Positions 10,070 to 21,016 are shown, counted from the first letter of the stretch. The stretch is DNA of 64,000 bases from an uncultured bacterium (GCA_937889595.1 CALAOR010000075.1:1-64000); one strand, 5' to 3'. Notes: a model not told the origin generated them from the letters alone. A program made the numbers and translations.

Positions 10070-13000
10070 TCATATTACCGTCATCTTTATCTTTTTTACT
10101 TCACTCTCACCCGAAACTTTTTTTAGATGTATCACGGCTATGTACATGCCGTTTGAAACCCTTCCTCCGCCCGAGGCTTTTAGATCCCATTGGATCCCGG
10201 CCATACCCGCCGCGATGGAAGTATCTATACTTTTTACCAGTTCGCCGCTTATTGTATATATCTGGATTGTTGCCTGGCCGGTTGACGCTGTCAGCCATTT
10301 TATTGTGACAAAAGAAGCTGCCATATCGGCCGTTAAGATAACCGGGTTCGGGTATATTTTTTCATCAGTTATTATTCCGCCGCCGCCGATGTTCAGTATG
10401 GTCACTGATTTTGTAGCCATAATACTAAACCCCTGCGCTGTCTTTATCTCCACCTGTATCTCGTATACACCCGATTCAACGGTGCTTCCCTGGCTGTTTA
10501 ACCCGTCCCAGGGAATTATTGAGCCGGCCGCGTATTCTATGTTTATGGGAGCCGAGTTCTTGCCTACCTGTACCACGTCTTTCACAGACAGGCTTATGTT
10601 TGTGTTCGCCAGGTTAGACGACTGCAGCCTGCGCACGAGCTCGCCCGCGGAGTTGTATATGTTTATCCTCGCGTATTCCTCCAGCTTGAGTATCTGTACG
10701 CTTTCTATATGGGTGTTCACATGTCCGTATGTGTCTGTAGTGCTTATCTTTATGTAGTACAGCCCCGGGCTAACCTGCTGGCCGCTGTCAGACACACCGT
10801 TCCAGAAGAAGCTGATCGTGTGGTCCGCTCCCGCGCCCAGCTGGTCGGGCGACTGTATGCCCGTGAACTTTATTTCGATCCTGCCCGTATCCGGATTAAA
10901 CGCGGTGGCTGTTACTCCGTTCAACAGCATGCCAATATCTCCCACATCGCCTGATATGGGCGACTGGACTATGAACTTTACTTTTTCGCCTGCTTCATTA
11001 TAAGCTTCTATACTCAGTATATAAGGGAAAGGCACGGGCGTGGGCGTTATGGTTGGCGAACTCGTACTGGTATAGGTGTAGGTCAGTGTATATGTATCCG
11101 TAGGCGACGGCGTATTGGTAGCCGTGTCTGTCGGCGTGAATGTGCATGTGATCGTCGGAGTAACCGTGTTTGTGTAAGTATAGGTAAATGTCGGCGTGTA
11201 AGTGGGCGTATATGTCGGCGAAACAGTGTTGGTATATGTGGGAGTGGCGGTATATGTGGGTGTGTAAGTGTATGTGGGCGTAAATGTTTTTGTGTATGTC
11301 GGCGTCGCTGTCAGCGTAAAAGTCGGGGTTACGGTGAACGTCTGTGTATATGTGGGCGTGTCGGTGCTCGTATTCACGCTCGTCTCGGTCACTGTGGGCG
11401 TGACTGTCTTCGTCGCCGTATATGTAGGCGTCGCGGTCTGTGTGTATGTGTCCGTATAAGTCATGGTATATGTGGGCGTGGCCGTATAGGTCGGCGTATC
11501 TGTGTAAGTATTCGTGTAGGTCGGCGTGACTGTAACCGTATTTACGCTTGTTTCCGTGACAGTCGGCGTTATTGTGCGCGTGGACGTGAAAGTGGATGTC
11601 GGGGTATATGTCGGGGTGAAGGTAAAAGTCGGAGTGTATGTGCTGGTAAAAGACTTTGTGGATGTAAAGGTAAAAGTCGGGGTGGCGGTAAAAGTCGAAG
11701 TGTAAGTGCTGGAAAAAGACTGTGTGGGTGTCGCGGTAAAAGTAGGCGTGACGGTAAAAGTAGGCGTGTATGTCTGCGTGTTTGTGGGGGTATTTGATGA
11801 TATGGTGTTAGTGTAAGTGAAAGTGGGCGTATAAGTATTTGTATCCGACATCGTGGGCGTGGCTGTATATGTGGGCGTGGGAGTGCGGGTGTCTGTCGCC
11901 GTAGGCGTGTCTGTCGGCGAATTTGTATCGGTATATGTTGGCGTTGGGGTGCGTGTGGGTGTGTATGTAGACGAAAAAGACTGCGTGGGAGTCGCGGTAT
12001 ATGTGGATGTCGGGGTGTATGTAGGGGTATATGTGAACGTTGGAGTAGGGCTGTTTGTATTTGTAAATGTCGATGTGGCAGTCCTTGTGGATGTGGCGGT
12101 AAAGGTCGGCGTCGGGCTGTTTGTGTTTGTAAATGTCGGCGTAGCCGTGAATGTAGGAGTGTAAGTCCTGGTGTCAGTCGGAGTGTATGTCATGGTAAAA
12201 GTAGGAGTTGCTGTAAAAGTCGACGTCGGGGTTGCCGTATTTGTGAATGTCGGCGTAGGTGTCCTCGTGAACGTTGACGTGTATGTGGGAGTGTATGTGA
12301 ACGTGGGTGTCGCGGTTTTGGTGACTGTAAATGTCGGTGTGTATGTGTCTGTCCCAAAATAAGTAGGCGTGACCGTAGGAGTCGGGCTCCAGCACAGCAC
12401 GTCGGCTGCCACCCAGTTGGAGGCGATAGGAGCTGAACCTGCTGCATAAAATATTAAACCCTGATTTGATATGGTGGACGAGCAGGTATTTGCCGTTCCC
12501 CACCACGTGAACGACCCTGACTGAAGCGATACCGAACCTATGTTGCAGTTTACCACTCCGCTGCCCTGCGTACAACCTCCCGCCTGACCTACGTATGAAA
12601 CCCCTGACGGCACCGTATCATATACCGCAGTCTGCAACGACGTTGCCCTCGGCGCGTAAACCGTAAAATTGTCATATGAGTCCTGTACTCCCGCTCCGTC
12701 GCCGGTCTGCTGGTTGATTCCCGGCCTCCAGCCGTCATTGGAAGTTGTCCCTGCGCCGCTGCAGTCCCAACTTGCATCCCCGCCAGGGCCGACATTGGGT
12801 ATGACAGTATCTATGTCCCATCCGGTCGGTTCAGCGTCGCCGCGCGCCCAAATTTTTGCCTGTATCCTCTGCCCTGTCCCGCTGTTTGTCACAAGTATTC
12901 GCATCCTGTACCACTTTTTTGACGATATCATGCCGACAAAAGGCGTATTTGTCCACGAGCCTGCCGTGGACCCGCTTATAGTGCCGCAAAACGGCGGCGG

Positions 13001-14476
13001 CACTGTTCCGCCGCATAAAGACACAAACAAATAAGCCGGGTTTGTATCTATGGAAGCTGTCACGCCTATTGACCTTCCGTTTGTGCCCGCTATGTTATTT
13101 GACCTTACTATTACCTGCGCGTCAGCGCCGCTGTAAGCCGCATCCTCGATATAAAAATCAGAAACTATCATTCCCACGCAGAACGCGTCTGTCTGATTGT
13201 TCGGCACACCGTCATCAATCAATAACGCCGGATAGTGGGATGCCTGTCCGCTTCCTGTCAGGAATGTGCCGCCTGTCAAACACGGGTCTTTTATTGTCCA
13301 GGTCCCCGGGTCCCCGTTATGGGGCGACAGCTGCCATCCGGGCGGAGCTACTCCCGCATATGTTCCGATCGCGATATTGTCAAATGGCGCGAAATCCTTC
13401 AGAGCGTAGCCGTTTACATCGTACGAAAGCACATAAGTTATAGTATCGCCTTTCATCAGCGAAGACACGCTCTCGGTTTTTTGTATTGATATGGCCGGCG
13501 CGCCTGCGGTTACCTTCACGGTCGACGGCGGAGTTGCCGGCGCTCCGGGCTGGGTGGCCGTGGCTGTATTGGTATAAACCTTACCGGCTGTATATGTGTT
13601 TAATTTTAACAGCATCCAGACCGTGCCTGACTGCATGCCGGCTTTTGCCGATCTATCGGGAAAAGTCCATTGATATGTCCCTGATGTTTGCCCAATCGCG
13701 GGTCCTGTGACGCTTCCGCTTGGTATGCTGGTCGGCCCGTAAGATACTATGGTAAAATCCCCGCCGCCCGGTACAGCATCGCTGATGGAAAAAACCCCGC
13801 TTCCTCCATAGCTGTAATCCATGGCAAATAAGATTTCATCTCCCGCTACTGCTATTGATCCTTCAAATCTTTTGGTAAGCGAGTTTGACGGCGAAGGGAT
13901 AGTGACAGGTATCGGCACTGATAAATAACTTCCGTTCCCGCACGCGGCAAGCGACGACCAATCCCCGGCGTTAAAACTATATCCCTTCAGCCCGACTATC
14001 ACATAAAAACTTGTCGGGTTGCAGACGCCGGAAAAATAGTCGGCTGACGGCATGTGGACGGTATAAACATATGTCTGGGGCCACCCGTCAGTGCCCCCGC
14101 ATTCCTTGCATGCCCCGACAGGCGCCGGGTTGCTTGTATTTGTACCTGCCAATCCTAAAGCGCTTCCCCCGTTCAAAAAAGCAACATCTTTCCGGTCAAT
14201 ACCGGATGAGTCAACCACAAATATCTGCCCGCCCGCGCCTGCTGTCTGCGGCGCGTTCTGGGTGGATATGGCAACGGTAAGAAAAGGATTATCGTTGTTT
14301 TGGACGCATAAATTAATTGTGATCTGAACAAGGTCTCCGTAACCGGGGTTTGTGGGGATAATTCCAACTGATAAGATTTTTGACGGGCCGTTTGCAAAAA
14401 GGGAAGGAATAAGTAAAATAGCAAATATGATTATTAATGACGAAGTTTTTAGAAAGTTTGCCAGGGACTTTGTCAT
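10070..14476 (-). CDS. Giant secreted surface protein with ~450-residue Thr/Pro linker and FlgD-like C-terminus
   Basis: 1468 residues from ATG 14476, preferred over the ORF's earlier ATG at 14515 because GAAGGGAAA lies just upstream and a clean signal peptide follows. Order: signal peptide (1-29); beta domain with conserved Cys; DUF11-type repeats ([20 protein letters not shown] and a second near 345); a LamG-like domain (about 400-620); another DUF11-type segment; Thr/Pro/Tyr/Phe linker (about 695-1148); then three FlgD Ig-like units ([32 protein letters not shown]) with IYPNP before the last. The linker is coded by a degenerate repeat and probably spans the cell envelope or carries O-glycans (inference). 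No catalytic residues recognised; likely adhesion or polysaccharide binding. It has its own promoter. Confidence 0.8.
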   Translation of the reverse strand: MTKSLANFLKTSSLIIIFAILLIPSLFANGPSKILSVGIIPTNPGYGDLVQITINLCVQNNDNPFLTVAISTQNAPQTAGAGGQIFVVDSSGIDRKDVAFLNGGSALGLAGTNTSNPAPVGACKECGGTDGWPQTYVYTVHMPSADYFSGVCNPTSFYVIVGLKGYSFNAGDWSSLAACGNGSYLSVPIPVTIPSPSNSLTKRFEGSIAVAGDEILFAMDYSYGGSGVFSISDAVPGGGDFTIVSYGPTSIPSGSVTGPAIGQTSGTYQWTFPDRSAKAGMQSGTVWMLLKLNTYTAGKVYTNTATATQPGAPATPPSTVKVTAGAPAISIQKTESVSSLMKGDTITYVLSYDVNGYALKDFAPFDNIAIGTYAGVAPPGWQLSPHNGDPGTWTIKDPCLTGGTFLTGSGQASHYPALLIDDGVPNNQTDAFCVGMIVSDFYIEDAAYSGADAQVIVRSNNIAGTNGRSIGVTASIDTNPAYLFVSLCGGTVPPPFCGTISGSTAGSWTNTPFVGMISSKKWYRMRILVTNSGTGQRIQAKIWARGDAEPTGWDIDTVIPNVGPGGDASWDCSGAGTTSNDGWRPGINQQTGDGAGVQDSYDNFTVYAPRATSLQTAVYDTVPSGVSYVGQAGGCTQGSGVVNCNIGSVSLQSGSFTWWGTANTCSSTISNQGLIFYAAGSAPIASNWVAADVLCWSPTPTVTPTYFGTDTYTPTFTVTKTATPTFTYTPTYTSTFTRTPTPTFTNTATPTSTFTATPTFTMTYTPTDTRTYTPTFTATPTFTNTNSPTPTFTATSTRTATSTFTNTNSPTPTFTYTPTYTPTSTYTATPTQSFSSTYTPTRTPTPTYTDTNSPTDTPTATDTRTPTPTYTATPTMSDTNTYTPTFTYTNTISSNTPTNTQTYTPTFTVTPTFTATPTQSFSSTYTSTFTATPTFTFTSTKSFTSTYTPTFTFTPTYTPTSTFTSTRTITPTVTETSVNTVTVTPTYTNTYTDTPTYTATPTYTMTYTDTYTQTATPTYTATKTVTPTVTETSVNTSTDTPTYTQTFTVTPTFTLTATPTYTKTFTPTYTYTPTYTATPTYTNTVSPTYTPTYTPTFTYTYTNTVTPTITCTFTPTDTATNTPSPTDTYTLTYTYTSTSSPTITPTPVPFPYILSIEAYNEAGEKVKFIVQSPISGDVGDIGMLLNGVTATAFNPDTGRIEIKFTGIQSPDQLGAGADHTISFFWNGVSDSGQQVSPGLYYIKISTTDTYGHVNTHIESVQILKLEEYARINIYNSAGELVRRLQSSNLANTNISLSVKDVVQVGKNSAPINIEYAAGSIIPWDGLNSQGSTVESGVYEIQVEIKTAQGFSIMATKSVTILNIGGGGIITDEKIYPNPVILTADMAASFVTIKWLTASTGQATIQIYTISGELVKSIDTSIAAGMAGIQWDLKASGGGRVSNGMYIAVIHLKKVSGESEVKKIKMTVI

Positions 14477-14589
14477 AAGTTTCCCTTCTTTTTTATGTTC
14501 TTTTTTCCGTTCCAATAATCCACCATATATTAGAGAGTGAAAACTGGAAAAAGTTGCCTTTTATTATTCCATTATACTTTCCACTTATA

Positions 14590-14618
14590 AGTTTACTATA
14601 TAATATAACTGATGTCAA
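14590..14618 (-). promoter_or_regulatory. Promoter of the giant surface-protein gene
   Basis: Minus-strand TTGACA (14618-14613), 17 bp, TAAACT (14595-14590), about 115 bp upstream of the ATG. The rest of 14477-14775 holds no gene. Confidence 0.7.
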
Positions 14619-14720
14619 ATCGATTTAGCAGGCAGAACGCATTCCCATTTTCGTGTTAAATAGGCCTTGTTTAACGTTTTTAATTGTTTTTTCGGAGGAA
14701 TAAACGGAAATAAACTACAC

Positions 14721-14736
14721 CCAGCAAGCTGCGGGG
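14721..14736. repeat. CAGCAAGCTGCGGGG intergenic repeat, copy 1
   Basis: The string CAGCAAGCTGCGGGG followed by GAATT recurs at 58246-58264, where it is part of a better hairpin. Both copies are intergenic. A second class of small repeat, lacking the GTAG of the REPs. Confidence 0.45.
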
Positions 14737-14775
14737 GAATTGCCCAGCTTATCTTATCTTTAAGCTCAATTTTGT

Positions 14776-16143
14776 TTAATTATTTATAAACGCCGTATAC
14801 AACATGGTATTGCCCCGTTCTATCAGCAATACCACCTGGCCGCCCTGTTTTACTTTTCCGGCCGCGGCCTCAAAATCATCCTTATCCTTTATCTGCGCGC
14901 CGTTCATCTCATGTAAAACGTCGCCTTTCATGACCCCGGCCGTGTCGGCCGCAGAACCTTCTATGACATCAAAAATCACAACACCCTGGTTTGACGCGAG
15001 CCCGTACTGCTGGACTGCTTCATCTGTTATGTCGCCGGCAACCAATCCCAATCCGCTTTCAGCTTTGCCCTGCGTGTTCTTGTTCATGCCCATGTTCTGT
15101 TCCGTGCGCTCTTCCACTTTTACTTTGAATATTTTTTCATTTCCTTCCCTTATCACCCTGATCTCAATTTCTTTTCCCACAGGCTGTTGCGCGACTATAG
15201 ACTGAAGCTCGCGGTATTTCCCCACTTTTTTTCCGTCAATTGCCGTGACCACGTCCCCGCGCTTTAAGCCCCCGTCTGCAGCCGGGCTTCCCGGGTAAAC
15301 CTGCGAAACCAACACCCCGCCTGACACCTTGAAATGTTTCATAAGTTCAGGGGTCATTTCCTGTATTACAACGCCGAGCCAACCGCGCACGGCATGGCCG
15401 CTTTTTATTATATCCGCGTATGTTTTTTTGGCCATGTTGATCGGCATGGCAAAACCGACCCCCTCATACCCGCCCGACATGGATGATATGGCGGTATTTA
15501 TCCCGATCACTTCAGCGTCCATGTTTATCAAAGGCCCGCCCGAATTACCGGGATTGATGGCCGCGTCTGTCTGGAGGAAATCATCATACGGGCCGGCTCC
15601 TATTATCCTTCCCTTGGCCGATATTATTCCCTGTGTTACCGTCTGTTCGAGCCCGAACGGGCTGCCCACTGCCAGCACCCAGTCGCCCACTTCTATTTTA
15701 TCCGAATCGCCCATAAGTATGGGCGTCAAATTCTTGGCTTCCACTTTTATCACGGCAAGGTCGGTTTCCTTGTCCACGCCTATCAGTTTTGCTTTCAGTT
15801 CTTTTTGATTGTAAAATTTTACCGTTATTTCATCGGCTTTGTCAACGACGTGGTTGTTTGTCAGTATGTAGCCGTCCGTGCTTACTATAAAACCGCTTCC
15901 CAGGCTCTGCTTTTTCATCGTACCTTTTGGCACCCCGAAGAATCTTTCATAAAAATCATCATTCATGAAAGGGTCGTTGTACGGGTCCACGGAACGGTGC
16001 ACCACGCTTACGGTTGAGATATTAACGACAGACGGCCTTGCTTTTTCCGCCACATCCTTAAAGGACGCGGGTACATACTGCACCGCGAAAACACCCGATA
16101 CGAGAACCACCACCGCCGACAAAACCAGTATTGTTCTTTTCAT
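14776..16143 (-). CDS. degQ: Periplasmic serine protease, HtrA/DegQ family
   Basis: 455 residues: signal peptide (1-20), trypsin-like domain with the triad His98 (TNNHVV), Asp128 (TDLAVIKVE) and Ser201 (NPGNSGGPLI), then two PDZ domains (about 255-345 and 365-455). This is the usual DegP/DegQ/DegS architecture with two PDZ domains; it degrades or refolds damaged envelope proteins. AGGTGA precedes the ATG, which lies 1 bp after the stop of the DUF4340 gene, so it is the last gene of the ABC operon. The location suggests quality control of exported proteins handled by that system (inference). Whether it is DegP- or DegQ-like cannot be decided. Confidence 0.93.
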   Translation of the reverse strand: MKRTILVLSAVVVLVSGVFAVQYVPASFKDVAEKARPSVVNISTVSVVHRSVDPYNDPFMNDDFYERFFGVPKGTMKKQSLGSGFIVSTDGYILTNNHVVDKADEITVKFYNQKELKAKLIGVDKETDLAVIKVEAKNLTPILMGDSDKIEVGDWVLAVGSPFGLEQTVTQGIISAKGRIIGAGPYDDFLQTDAAINPGNSGGPLINMDAEVIGINTAISSMSGGYEGVGFAMPINMAKKTYADIIKSGHAVRGWLGVVIQEMTPELMKHFKVSGGVLVSQVYPGSPAADGGLKRGDVVTAIDGKKVGKYRELQSIVAQQPVGKEIEIRVIREGNEKIFKVKVEERTEQNMGMNKNTQGKAESGLGLVAGDITDEAVQQYGLASNQGVVIFDVIEGSAADTAGVMKGDVLHEMNGAQIKDKDDFEAAAGKVKQGGQVVLLIERGNTMLYTAFINN

Positions 16144-16144
16144 T

Positions 16145-17506
16145 TTACTTCACCTCAAATCCCGGTAGGCCTAATCCCCGGATTGCGCTCTTATCAACCG
16201 TATATATGGCGCCTGTTGAAGGTATTTTTATATAGAACTCTTCCTTCCCTTCAACCTGCTTTCCTATCAGGAACGAAACCAGATTTAAATCATTATCCCC
16301 GTAAATTTCAATGCCCTGCCCCGCTTTTATTCCATACAGGGTTTCCTCGCTTGCGCCCGGTTTTGACGCGATTTTTTCCCTGTATTCGAGCGCCGAAACA
16401 TAATAAACTATTGAAGCCGGGCTTATCTTCTTTTTCTCGTCATCCTTAAAGCCCTTGGTTTCCTTTACTTCCCACGTCCCTTCGGTGTTTTTAACGGATT
16501 TCTTTAATGCCAGTATCTCCCTGCCCGTGTACCGGATTTTTAATTTCACGGCCCTGGCCTGTTCAAACGCGGTAACGCGCTTTTCAAGGAAAAAATCAAC
16601 CGCGCTTATGCCCGTATACGTGCCCTCGGGGATCTCAATTATATCCTTATGGTACGTGCTGCGGGCAAACCGCTTCATGTCTTTTCCGCCTTTTTTTCCG
16701 AAATACAGCGCAGCTTCCTTCTTCCCGGAACGAAACGCTATGTGCTCCGGAGGTGAAACAAGGCCGTTCTTTAAAAGATTTTCCTGCGACGGGTCGATCA
16801 TTGATATTGCGGACACGTTCTTAAGCTGGTCTATAAGGGATTTCACCCTGTCTGCCCTGGCGGCTGCGTTGCCGTCAGTGGCAACTTTCCAGTCTTCGCC
16901 GGTCCTTGCAAGCGTGTATTTTTTATCTTTCACAGCGACCTCGATCCTGTCTATATCCATGTCCTGCAGGTTAAGGACTTTTTTATCGCGCCAGTCAAAG
17001 ACTTTTTTTTCAAACTGGGTTTTTAACGAAACCTGCACCGTATAAGCGCTGAGGGTATCCCCGGACAGCGCCGCGTACGCGTCCGAGCCCGTGAGGTTTG
17101 CCGCCCCGAAATCTATGCCGTATTTTTTATTATCCGCTCCGGTTATGGAAACCTTAAGCAGCGGCTTTAAAAGCCCGAAGTCGCCGGGATTTATATTCTC
17201 AAGCTTCCTGCTGTATTTCCCGCCGGCAAGCTGCGCAACCGCGTTGTCACAGGCTGAACTGTCGGCCGGAACCTGTATGGGTTTTTCCATGGACCAGCCG
17301 GCTGTGTTTTTTTTCAGCACTATGTTCCCGTTGCCGCCGTCAATTTCCATTTCCACGGCCTGGGTGCCAGAGAGACCGGGAATAAGCATTTCACCTGTTG
17401 CTTTTGTTTTGTCATCCTCGCCTTTCTTCCTTACTTCTATGAAATAAAAATACGCCCCCAATAATGCGAGGACTATGAATGATGCAAGTATCTGCTTTCC
17501 TTTCAT
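16145..17506 (-). CDS. DUF4340 domain protein of the Gld-type ABC operon
   Basis: 453 residues. One N-terminal membrane anchor (about 5-24) is followed by a large extracytoplasmic region with the repeated beta-rich DUF4340 pattern (GWSMEKPIQVPADSSACDNAVAQL and EDWKVATDGNAAARADRVKSLIDQL). DUF4340 proteins commonly lie beside GldG-like proteins and are thought to be accessory subunits of that ABC system; their biochemical role is unknown. The ATG overlaps the stop of the GldG-like gene (ATGA), which argues for coupled synthesis. Confidence 0.8.
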   Translation of the reverse strand: MKGKQILASFIVLALLGAYFYFIEVRKKGEDDKTKATGEMLIPGLSGTQAVEMEIDGGNGNIVLKKNTAGWSMEKPIQVPADSSACDNAVAQLAGGKYSRKLENINPGDFGLLKPLLKVSITGADNKKYGIDFGAANLTGSDAYAALSGDTLSAYTVQVSLKTQFEKKVFDWRDKKVLNLQDMDIDRIEVAVKDKKYTLARTGEDWKVATDGNAAARADRVKSLIDQLKNVSAISMIDPSQENLLKNGLVSPPEHIAFRSGKKEAALYFGKKGGKDMKRFARSTYHKDIIEIPEGTYTGISAVDFFLEKRVTAFEQARAVKLKIRYTGREILALKKSVKNTEGTWEVKETKGFKDDEKKKISPASIVYYVSALEYREKIASKPGASEETLYGIKAGQGIEIYGDNDLNLVSFLIGKQVEGKEEFYIKIPSTGAIYTVDKSAIRGLGLPGFEVK

Positions 17507-19068
17507 GACATCCTCCTTCTAACAAAGACCATGACTCCTATCGCCGCGATCAATAAAGGAAGGAAAACAGCGGGTATAAGGAAAAGCATCCTGCCCTGTA
17601 TTTTTGAAAGGAATAAAGGCTCAAAGGAGTTGTCCTTGGGTTTTATGGCGATTGCGTCCCCTTCTCCCGCCATGAAGTTGAACGCGTTCAGTATAAGATC
17701 CTTGTTCCCGGACGAACTTAAAAATGTATTGTTCACGAAATCAGAGCTTCCGAACACAACAACGGCCCCGGAGGAATTATTTGTCGCAGAAAGCGCGTCC
17801 ACTTTATAGGATGTGTTATTCTGGCTTATTACGGCCGCGACGCAAAGCGGCGCCGGCAGGTCGCCGGGCCCCTGGCTGACCGTCCCCTTTCTGACGGAAT
17901 TTATGTCCGTCTCGCCCCAGCTGCCTGGGCCGGATTTTGCAAGCGAGCTTATGTTTATGCCAGGAATTCCGCCCTTCAAGTCAAAAGTGCGTGTGTTGGG
18001 CATGAAACTTGCCATCCTGAGCGAGTTCGTTATCTCATGGCTGTCATAGGTCGAGATAATCGGCATAAGCGGGTCTCCGCCGAACATCCTTCCCATCTTG
18101 TCCACGATTATATCGTTCTGCGCTATGACCCCGCGCGCCTTTAAAAGGCTGTCTATGTTCCTATTGGTTACCATGGGCGCGTCCAGTATCATCACCCTGC
18201 CGCCCAGGCTTAAAAATTGATTTATCTGCCTGACTTCCTGGTCAAAAAGGTCCGACTGCGGCCCCGCTATCACCAGTATGAAGCAGTCCGGCGGTATCGA
18301 GGGCTGCGTAAAAAGCTGTATTGAAGAAACCCCGTAATTGTAGGATTCGAGCTCTTCCTTCAGCACAGAGTATCCTGTTTTCTCGTTCTTGGGTCCATCC
18401 AGGGCCGGCTCGCCATGGCCTGTTGTAAAATATATTTTTTTCTTCGTGTCGCGCGTGACCCTGATGAGCCCGTTTGTGACGGCAGCTTCGGTCAATGTGT
18501 CGATCTTTTCCTGCGAGCCGTCATCGGGCCTTGACAGCACTATCACTCCGTACTTGTCAACTTTGTACTTCATTGTAAGCGAAGGGTTGCGGTCCGCGTC
18601 AATAGCCAGGAACTTGAATTTCGGGGATTCTTTTGTGTACAGCGCGAGTATGTCCTCCACCTGCGTAACGCGCGCCTTGACAGAGTAAAAATAGTAGGCG
18701 TCCACTTCTTTTTTCATGTTTTTCAGGACCTTTATTGTCTGCTCAGATATGGTGTTTTTCTGGGCTTTTGAAAGGTCAAATGTCTTTGAATGTATGGTAA
18801 AAATAGACTGCACAAGGACTATTATGGCCGCCACGATAAGCGTATAGACAAAGGCTGAAAAACCATAGCGCGTTGATTTGTTCGTCACGGCTTCCTTTAC
18901 TTTTTGGAAGTTCAGGGAAGCATATAGACCCGACGCGATCAGCCCCAAAGCCAGTGGGATAACAGTCACCATATCAAACGCCCCCCTGATCGTGGCGATT
19001 ATGCCGCCTAAAACGAGTAAAACTATGCCTGCTATAAAAACTACATTCATGATTTTTCCGTTTTTCAT
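17503..19068 (-). CDS. GldG-like ABC transporter auxiliary protein
   Basis: 521 residues from ATG 19068; the longer frame from 19095 is rejected because GGAGGGG sits directly before this ATG, 1 bp after the permease stop. Two membrane helices near the N-terminus, a further helix near 95, a large periplasmic domain with the family sequence YFTTGHGEPALDGP and LFTQPSIPPDCFILVIAGPQSDL, and a C-terminal helix with a basic end (FVRRR). This is the layout of GldG-type proteins (ABC_transp_aux). In Bacteroidetes GldA, GldF and GldG are needed for gliding, but relatives are widespread outside gliders, so motility is not implied. Confidence 0.85.
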   Translation of the reverse strand: MKNGKIMNVVFIAGIVLLVLGGIIATIRGAFDMVTVIPLALGLIASGLYASLNFQKVKEAVTNKSTRYGFSAFVYTLIVAAIIVLVQSIFTIHSKTFDLSKAQKNTISEQTIKVLKNMKKEVDAYYFYSVKARVTQVEDILALYTKESPKFKFLAIDADRNPSLTMKYKVDKYGVIVLSRPDDGSQEKIDTLTEAAVTNGLIRVTRDTKKKIYFTTGHGEPALDGPKNEKTGYSVLKEELESYNYGVSSIQLFTQPSIPPDCFILVIAGPQSDLFDQEVRQINQFLSLGGRVMILDAPMVTNRNIDSLLKARGVIAQNDIIVDKMGRMFGGDPLMPIISTYDSHEITNSLRMASFMPNTRTFDLKGGIPGINISSLAKSGPGSWGETDINSVRKGTVSQGPGDLPAPLCVAAVISQNNTSYKVDALSATNNSSGAVVVFGSSDFVNNTFLSSSGNKDLILNAFNFMAGEGDAIAIKPKDNSFEPLFLSKIQGRMLFLIPAVFLPLLIAAIGVMVFVRRRMS

Positions 19069-19069
19069 C

Positions 19070-19846
19070 TTATCCCCTCCACTGTTTGGATTCAAGTACG
19101 CGCAGTGTTAAGAACAAAAATAGCGCGAAGAAACTTATGAAATAAGTTATGTCCGCGGTATCAAGCACGCCTTTGGCAAAACTTCCGAAGTGATCGACTA
19201 CGGACAGGGCCTTGATCACACCGCCCCAGAACGGGCCGGCTGATCCGGCCGCCCACGGTATCACAAGAAAAAATAAAAGCGCCCCGAAAGATATTACGCC
19301 CGCCACTATCTGGCTCTCGGTCAGGGACGAGATGAATAAACCCAGCATTAAAAACGCCGAGCCTATCATGAAAAGCCCGAGGAACCCCGCAAGAACAGGA
19401 AGTATTTCATAAGCAGTGCCGATCCTCAATATTATAAATGAGCTTAAAGAACCGGCCATCATGGCGCCAAAGATAACGACGGCCGAAACAAGCTTGGCCA
19501 GCACTACTGCCAGGTCGGACACGGGGTATGTAAACAGCAATTCCGAGGTACCTTCCCTTTTTTCCTCGGCAAACAGCCTCATGGTGATAAGCGGTATCAT
19601 GAGTATCAGTACCACCACCATGTTCTGAAAGTAAGGCCTGAAAATACCGTCTATCATGGACAGGTCCATCATGCCCCTGCTGTACTGGTTCATGCTGCGC
19701 ATGGATATCATGGCATAGTAGTTTGCTATGCTTGAAAAGAAATATCCCGACAGAATAAGAAAGACCGCGATTACGGCATAGGCGATCGGCAGTGAAAAAA
19801 ATACGGTTAATTCCTTTTTAAGCAAAGCCATAAATTTGTCAAACAT
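19070..19846 (-). CDS. ABC-2 type permease (GldF-like)
   Basis: 258 residues with about six hydrophobic segments. The loop sequence FAEEKREGTSELLFTYPVSD is typical of ABC-2 permeases of the NosY/GldF group. It presumably dimerises in the inner membrane and is driven by the ATPase encoded just upstream, whose stop lies 1 bp before this ATG. Substrate unknown. Confidence 0.88.
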   Translation of the reverse strand: MFDKFMALLKKELTVFFSLPIAYAVIAVFLILSGYFFSSIANYYAMISMRSMNQYSRGMMDLSMIDGIFRPYFQNMVVVLILMIPLITMRLFAEEKREGTSELLFTYPVSDLAVVLAKLVSAVVIFGAMMAGSLSSFIILRIGTAYEILPVLAGFLGLFMIGSAFLMLGLFISSLTESQIVAGVISFGALLFFLVIPWAAGSAGPFWGGVIKALSVVDHFGSFAKGVLDTADITYFISFFALFLFLTLRVLESKQWRG

Positions 19847-19847
19847 G

Positions 19848-20789
19848 TCACAGTTCCTCCCTGGTCACGAGTTTTAAAAATACGTCTTCCAAAGACATCT
19901 GCTGCCGCTTGAATTCAAGCAGGCCCCAGTTGTTCTTTACTATCCTGGAAACTATGTCGCGGCGCACATCCTTTTTTCCGTCCGTGGTTATCATGTATGA
20001 ATACACGCCGTCCCCGATCCTGTTTTCTTCCCTTATTTTTTCTATCCCCTTGATTTTGCCGATCTCATCGATCACTTCTGTTTTGGGGGCCTCGACTTCC
20101 AGATATATTTGCGTTGACTTTGAATCCGGGTCAGTGAGGTTTTTAACCTCGTCCTGGGCTATTATTTTTCCTTCATTTATCACTATGACGCGGTCGCAGG
20201 TCATGGCGACTTCCGGGAGTATGTGTGTGGAAAGTATTATGGTGCGTTCGCCTTTCATGTTCTTTATCAGGTTCCTTATTTCCCTTATCTGTTTGGGGTC
20301 CAATCCCACGGTAGGCTCATCGAGCACCAGCACTTCCGGGTCGTTTAATATGGCCTGGGCGAGCCCCACCCTCTGCTTATAGCCCTTTGACAGTTTTGCT
20401 ATGACCGAGTGCGTCACGGCAGTGAGCCCTGTTTCCTCCATGCATTTCTGCACGCGGCCCTTGATCTCATTCTTTTTCACGCCCTTGATCTCGGCTATGA
20501 ATTTTAAGTATGAATATACTTCCATTTCCTTGTACAAAGGCACATTTTCAGGCATGTATCCTATCTTTGCTTTTGCCGCAAGAGGGTCCTTTGACATGTC
20601 TATGCCCGCGACAATAACTTCACCTTCAGTGGGTGGGAAAAATCCGGTTATCATCCTCATCGTGGTTGTCTTGCCTGCCGCGTTAGGGCCTAAAAAACCT
20701 ATTATCTCGCCTTTTTTTACTTCGAACGAGACCCCGCTTACGGCTGTTTTGTTGCTGAATTTTTTTGTTACGTTTTTCAGTTCGATCAT
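19848..20789 (-). CDS. ABC transporter ATP-binding protein (GldA-like)
   Basis: 313 residues. Walker A is GPNAAGKTT (about 34-42; Ala replaces the usual Gly, as is common), signature motif LSKGYKQRVGLAQ, Walker B VLVLDEPT, and switch His in LSTHI. The C-terminal 80 residues resemble the extension of NatA/GldA-type ATPases. First gene of a five-gene operon ending with HtrA. AAGGAGG lies before the ATG; no convincing promoter was found upstream. Confidence 0.9.
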   Translation of the reverse strand: MIELKNVTKKFSNKTAVSGVSFEVKKGEIIGFLGPNAAGKTTTMRMITGFFPPTEGEVIVAGIDMSKDPLAAKAKIGYMPENVPLYKEMEVYSYLKFIAEIKGVKKNEIKGRVQKCMEETGLTAVTHSVIAKLSKGYKQRVGLAQAILNDPEVLVLDEPTVGLDPKQIREIRNLIKNMKGERTIILSTHILPEVAMTCDRVIVINEGKIIAQDEVKNLTDPDSKSTQIYLEVEAPKTEVIDEIGKIKGIEKIREENRIGDGVYSYMITTDGKKDVRRDIVSRIVKNNWGLLEFKRQQMSLEDVFLKLVTREEL

Positions 20790-20918
20790 GCAAGCCTCCT
20801 TGATTCATTATTATTTATAGTAATGTTTTAACAATAGGCTGATCCTGCAGCAGTTTAGTTATTTAACTGTTTGCTGCCAATTAGTTTACCTTTTTGTCTG
20901 TATCCATGACAACCAAAG

Positions 20919-21016
20919 TACCGGGCTGCGTGTTTACTTTTTTAAGGCCCGGCGACACTAAAACCCTTATAATACCGGTCGACCGATCCTTAAAAAAGTA
21001 AACATGCGGCCCGGTA
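20919..21016. repeat. Conserved-loop hairpin element, intact copy 1
   Basis: A 98-bp inverted repeat: the 29-bp arms (20919-20947 and 20988-21016) match at 27 of 29 positions. The 40-bp interior contains CACTAAAACCC followed by TTATAATA, the same core as in the copy at 57047-57151, although the arms are unrelated in sequence. The rest of 20790-21182 contains one REP and no gene. Confidence 0.75.

Noticed and set aside
10053-10757. 234-residue plus-strand frame
   Set aside because: Antisense to the FlgD-like end of the giant surface protein.
20919-21016. Integron attC site
   Set aside because: No RYYYAAC/GTTRRRY ends; conservation is in the loop instead of the ends, and no integrase or cassette genes are present.
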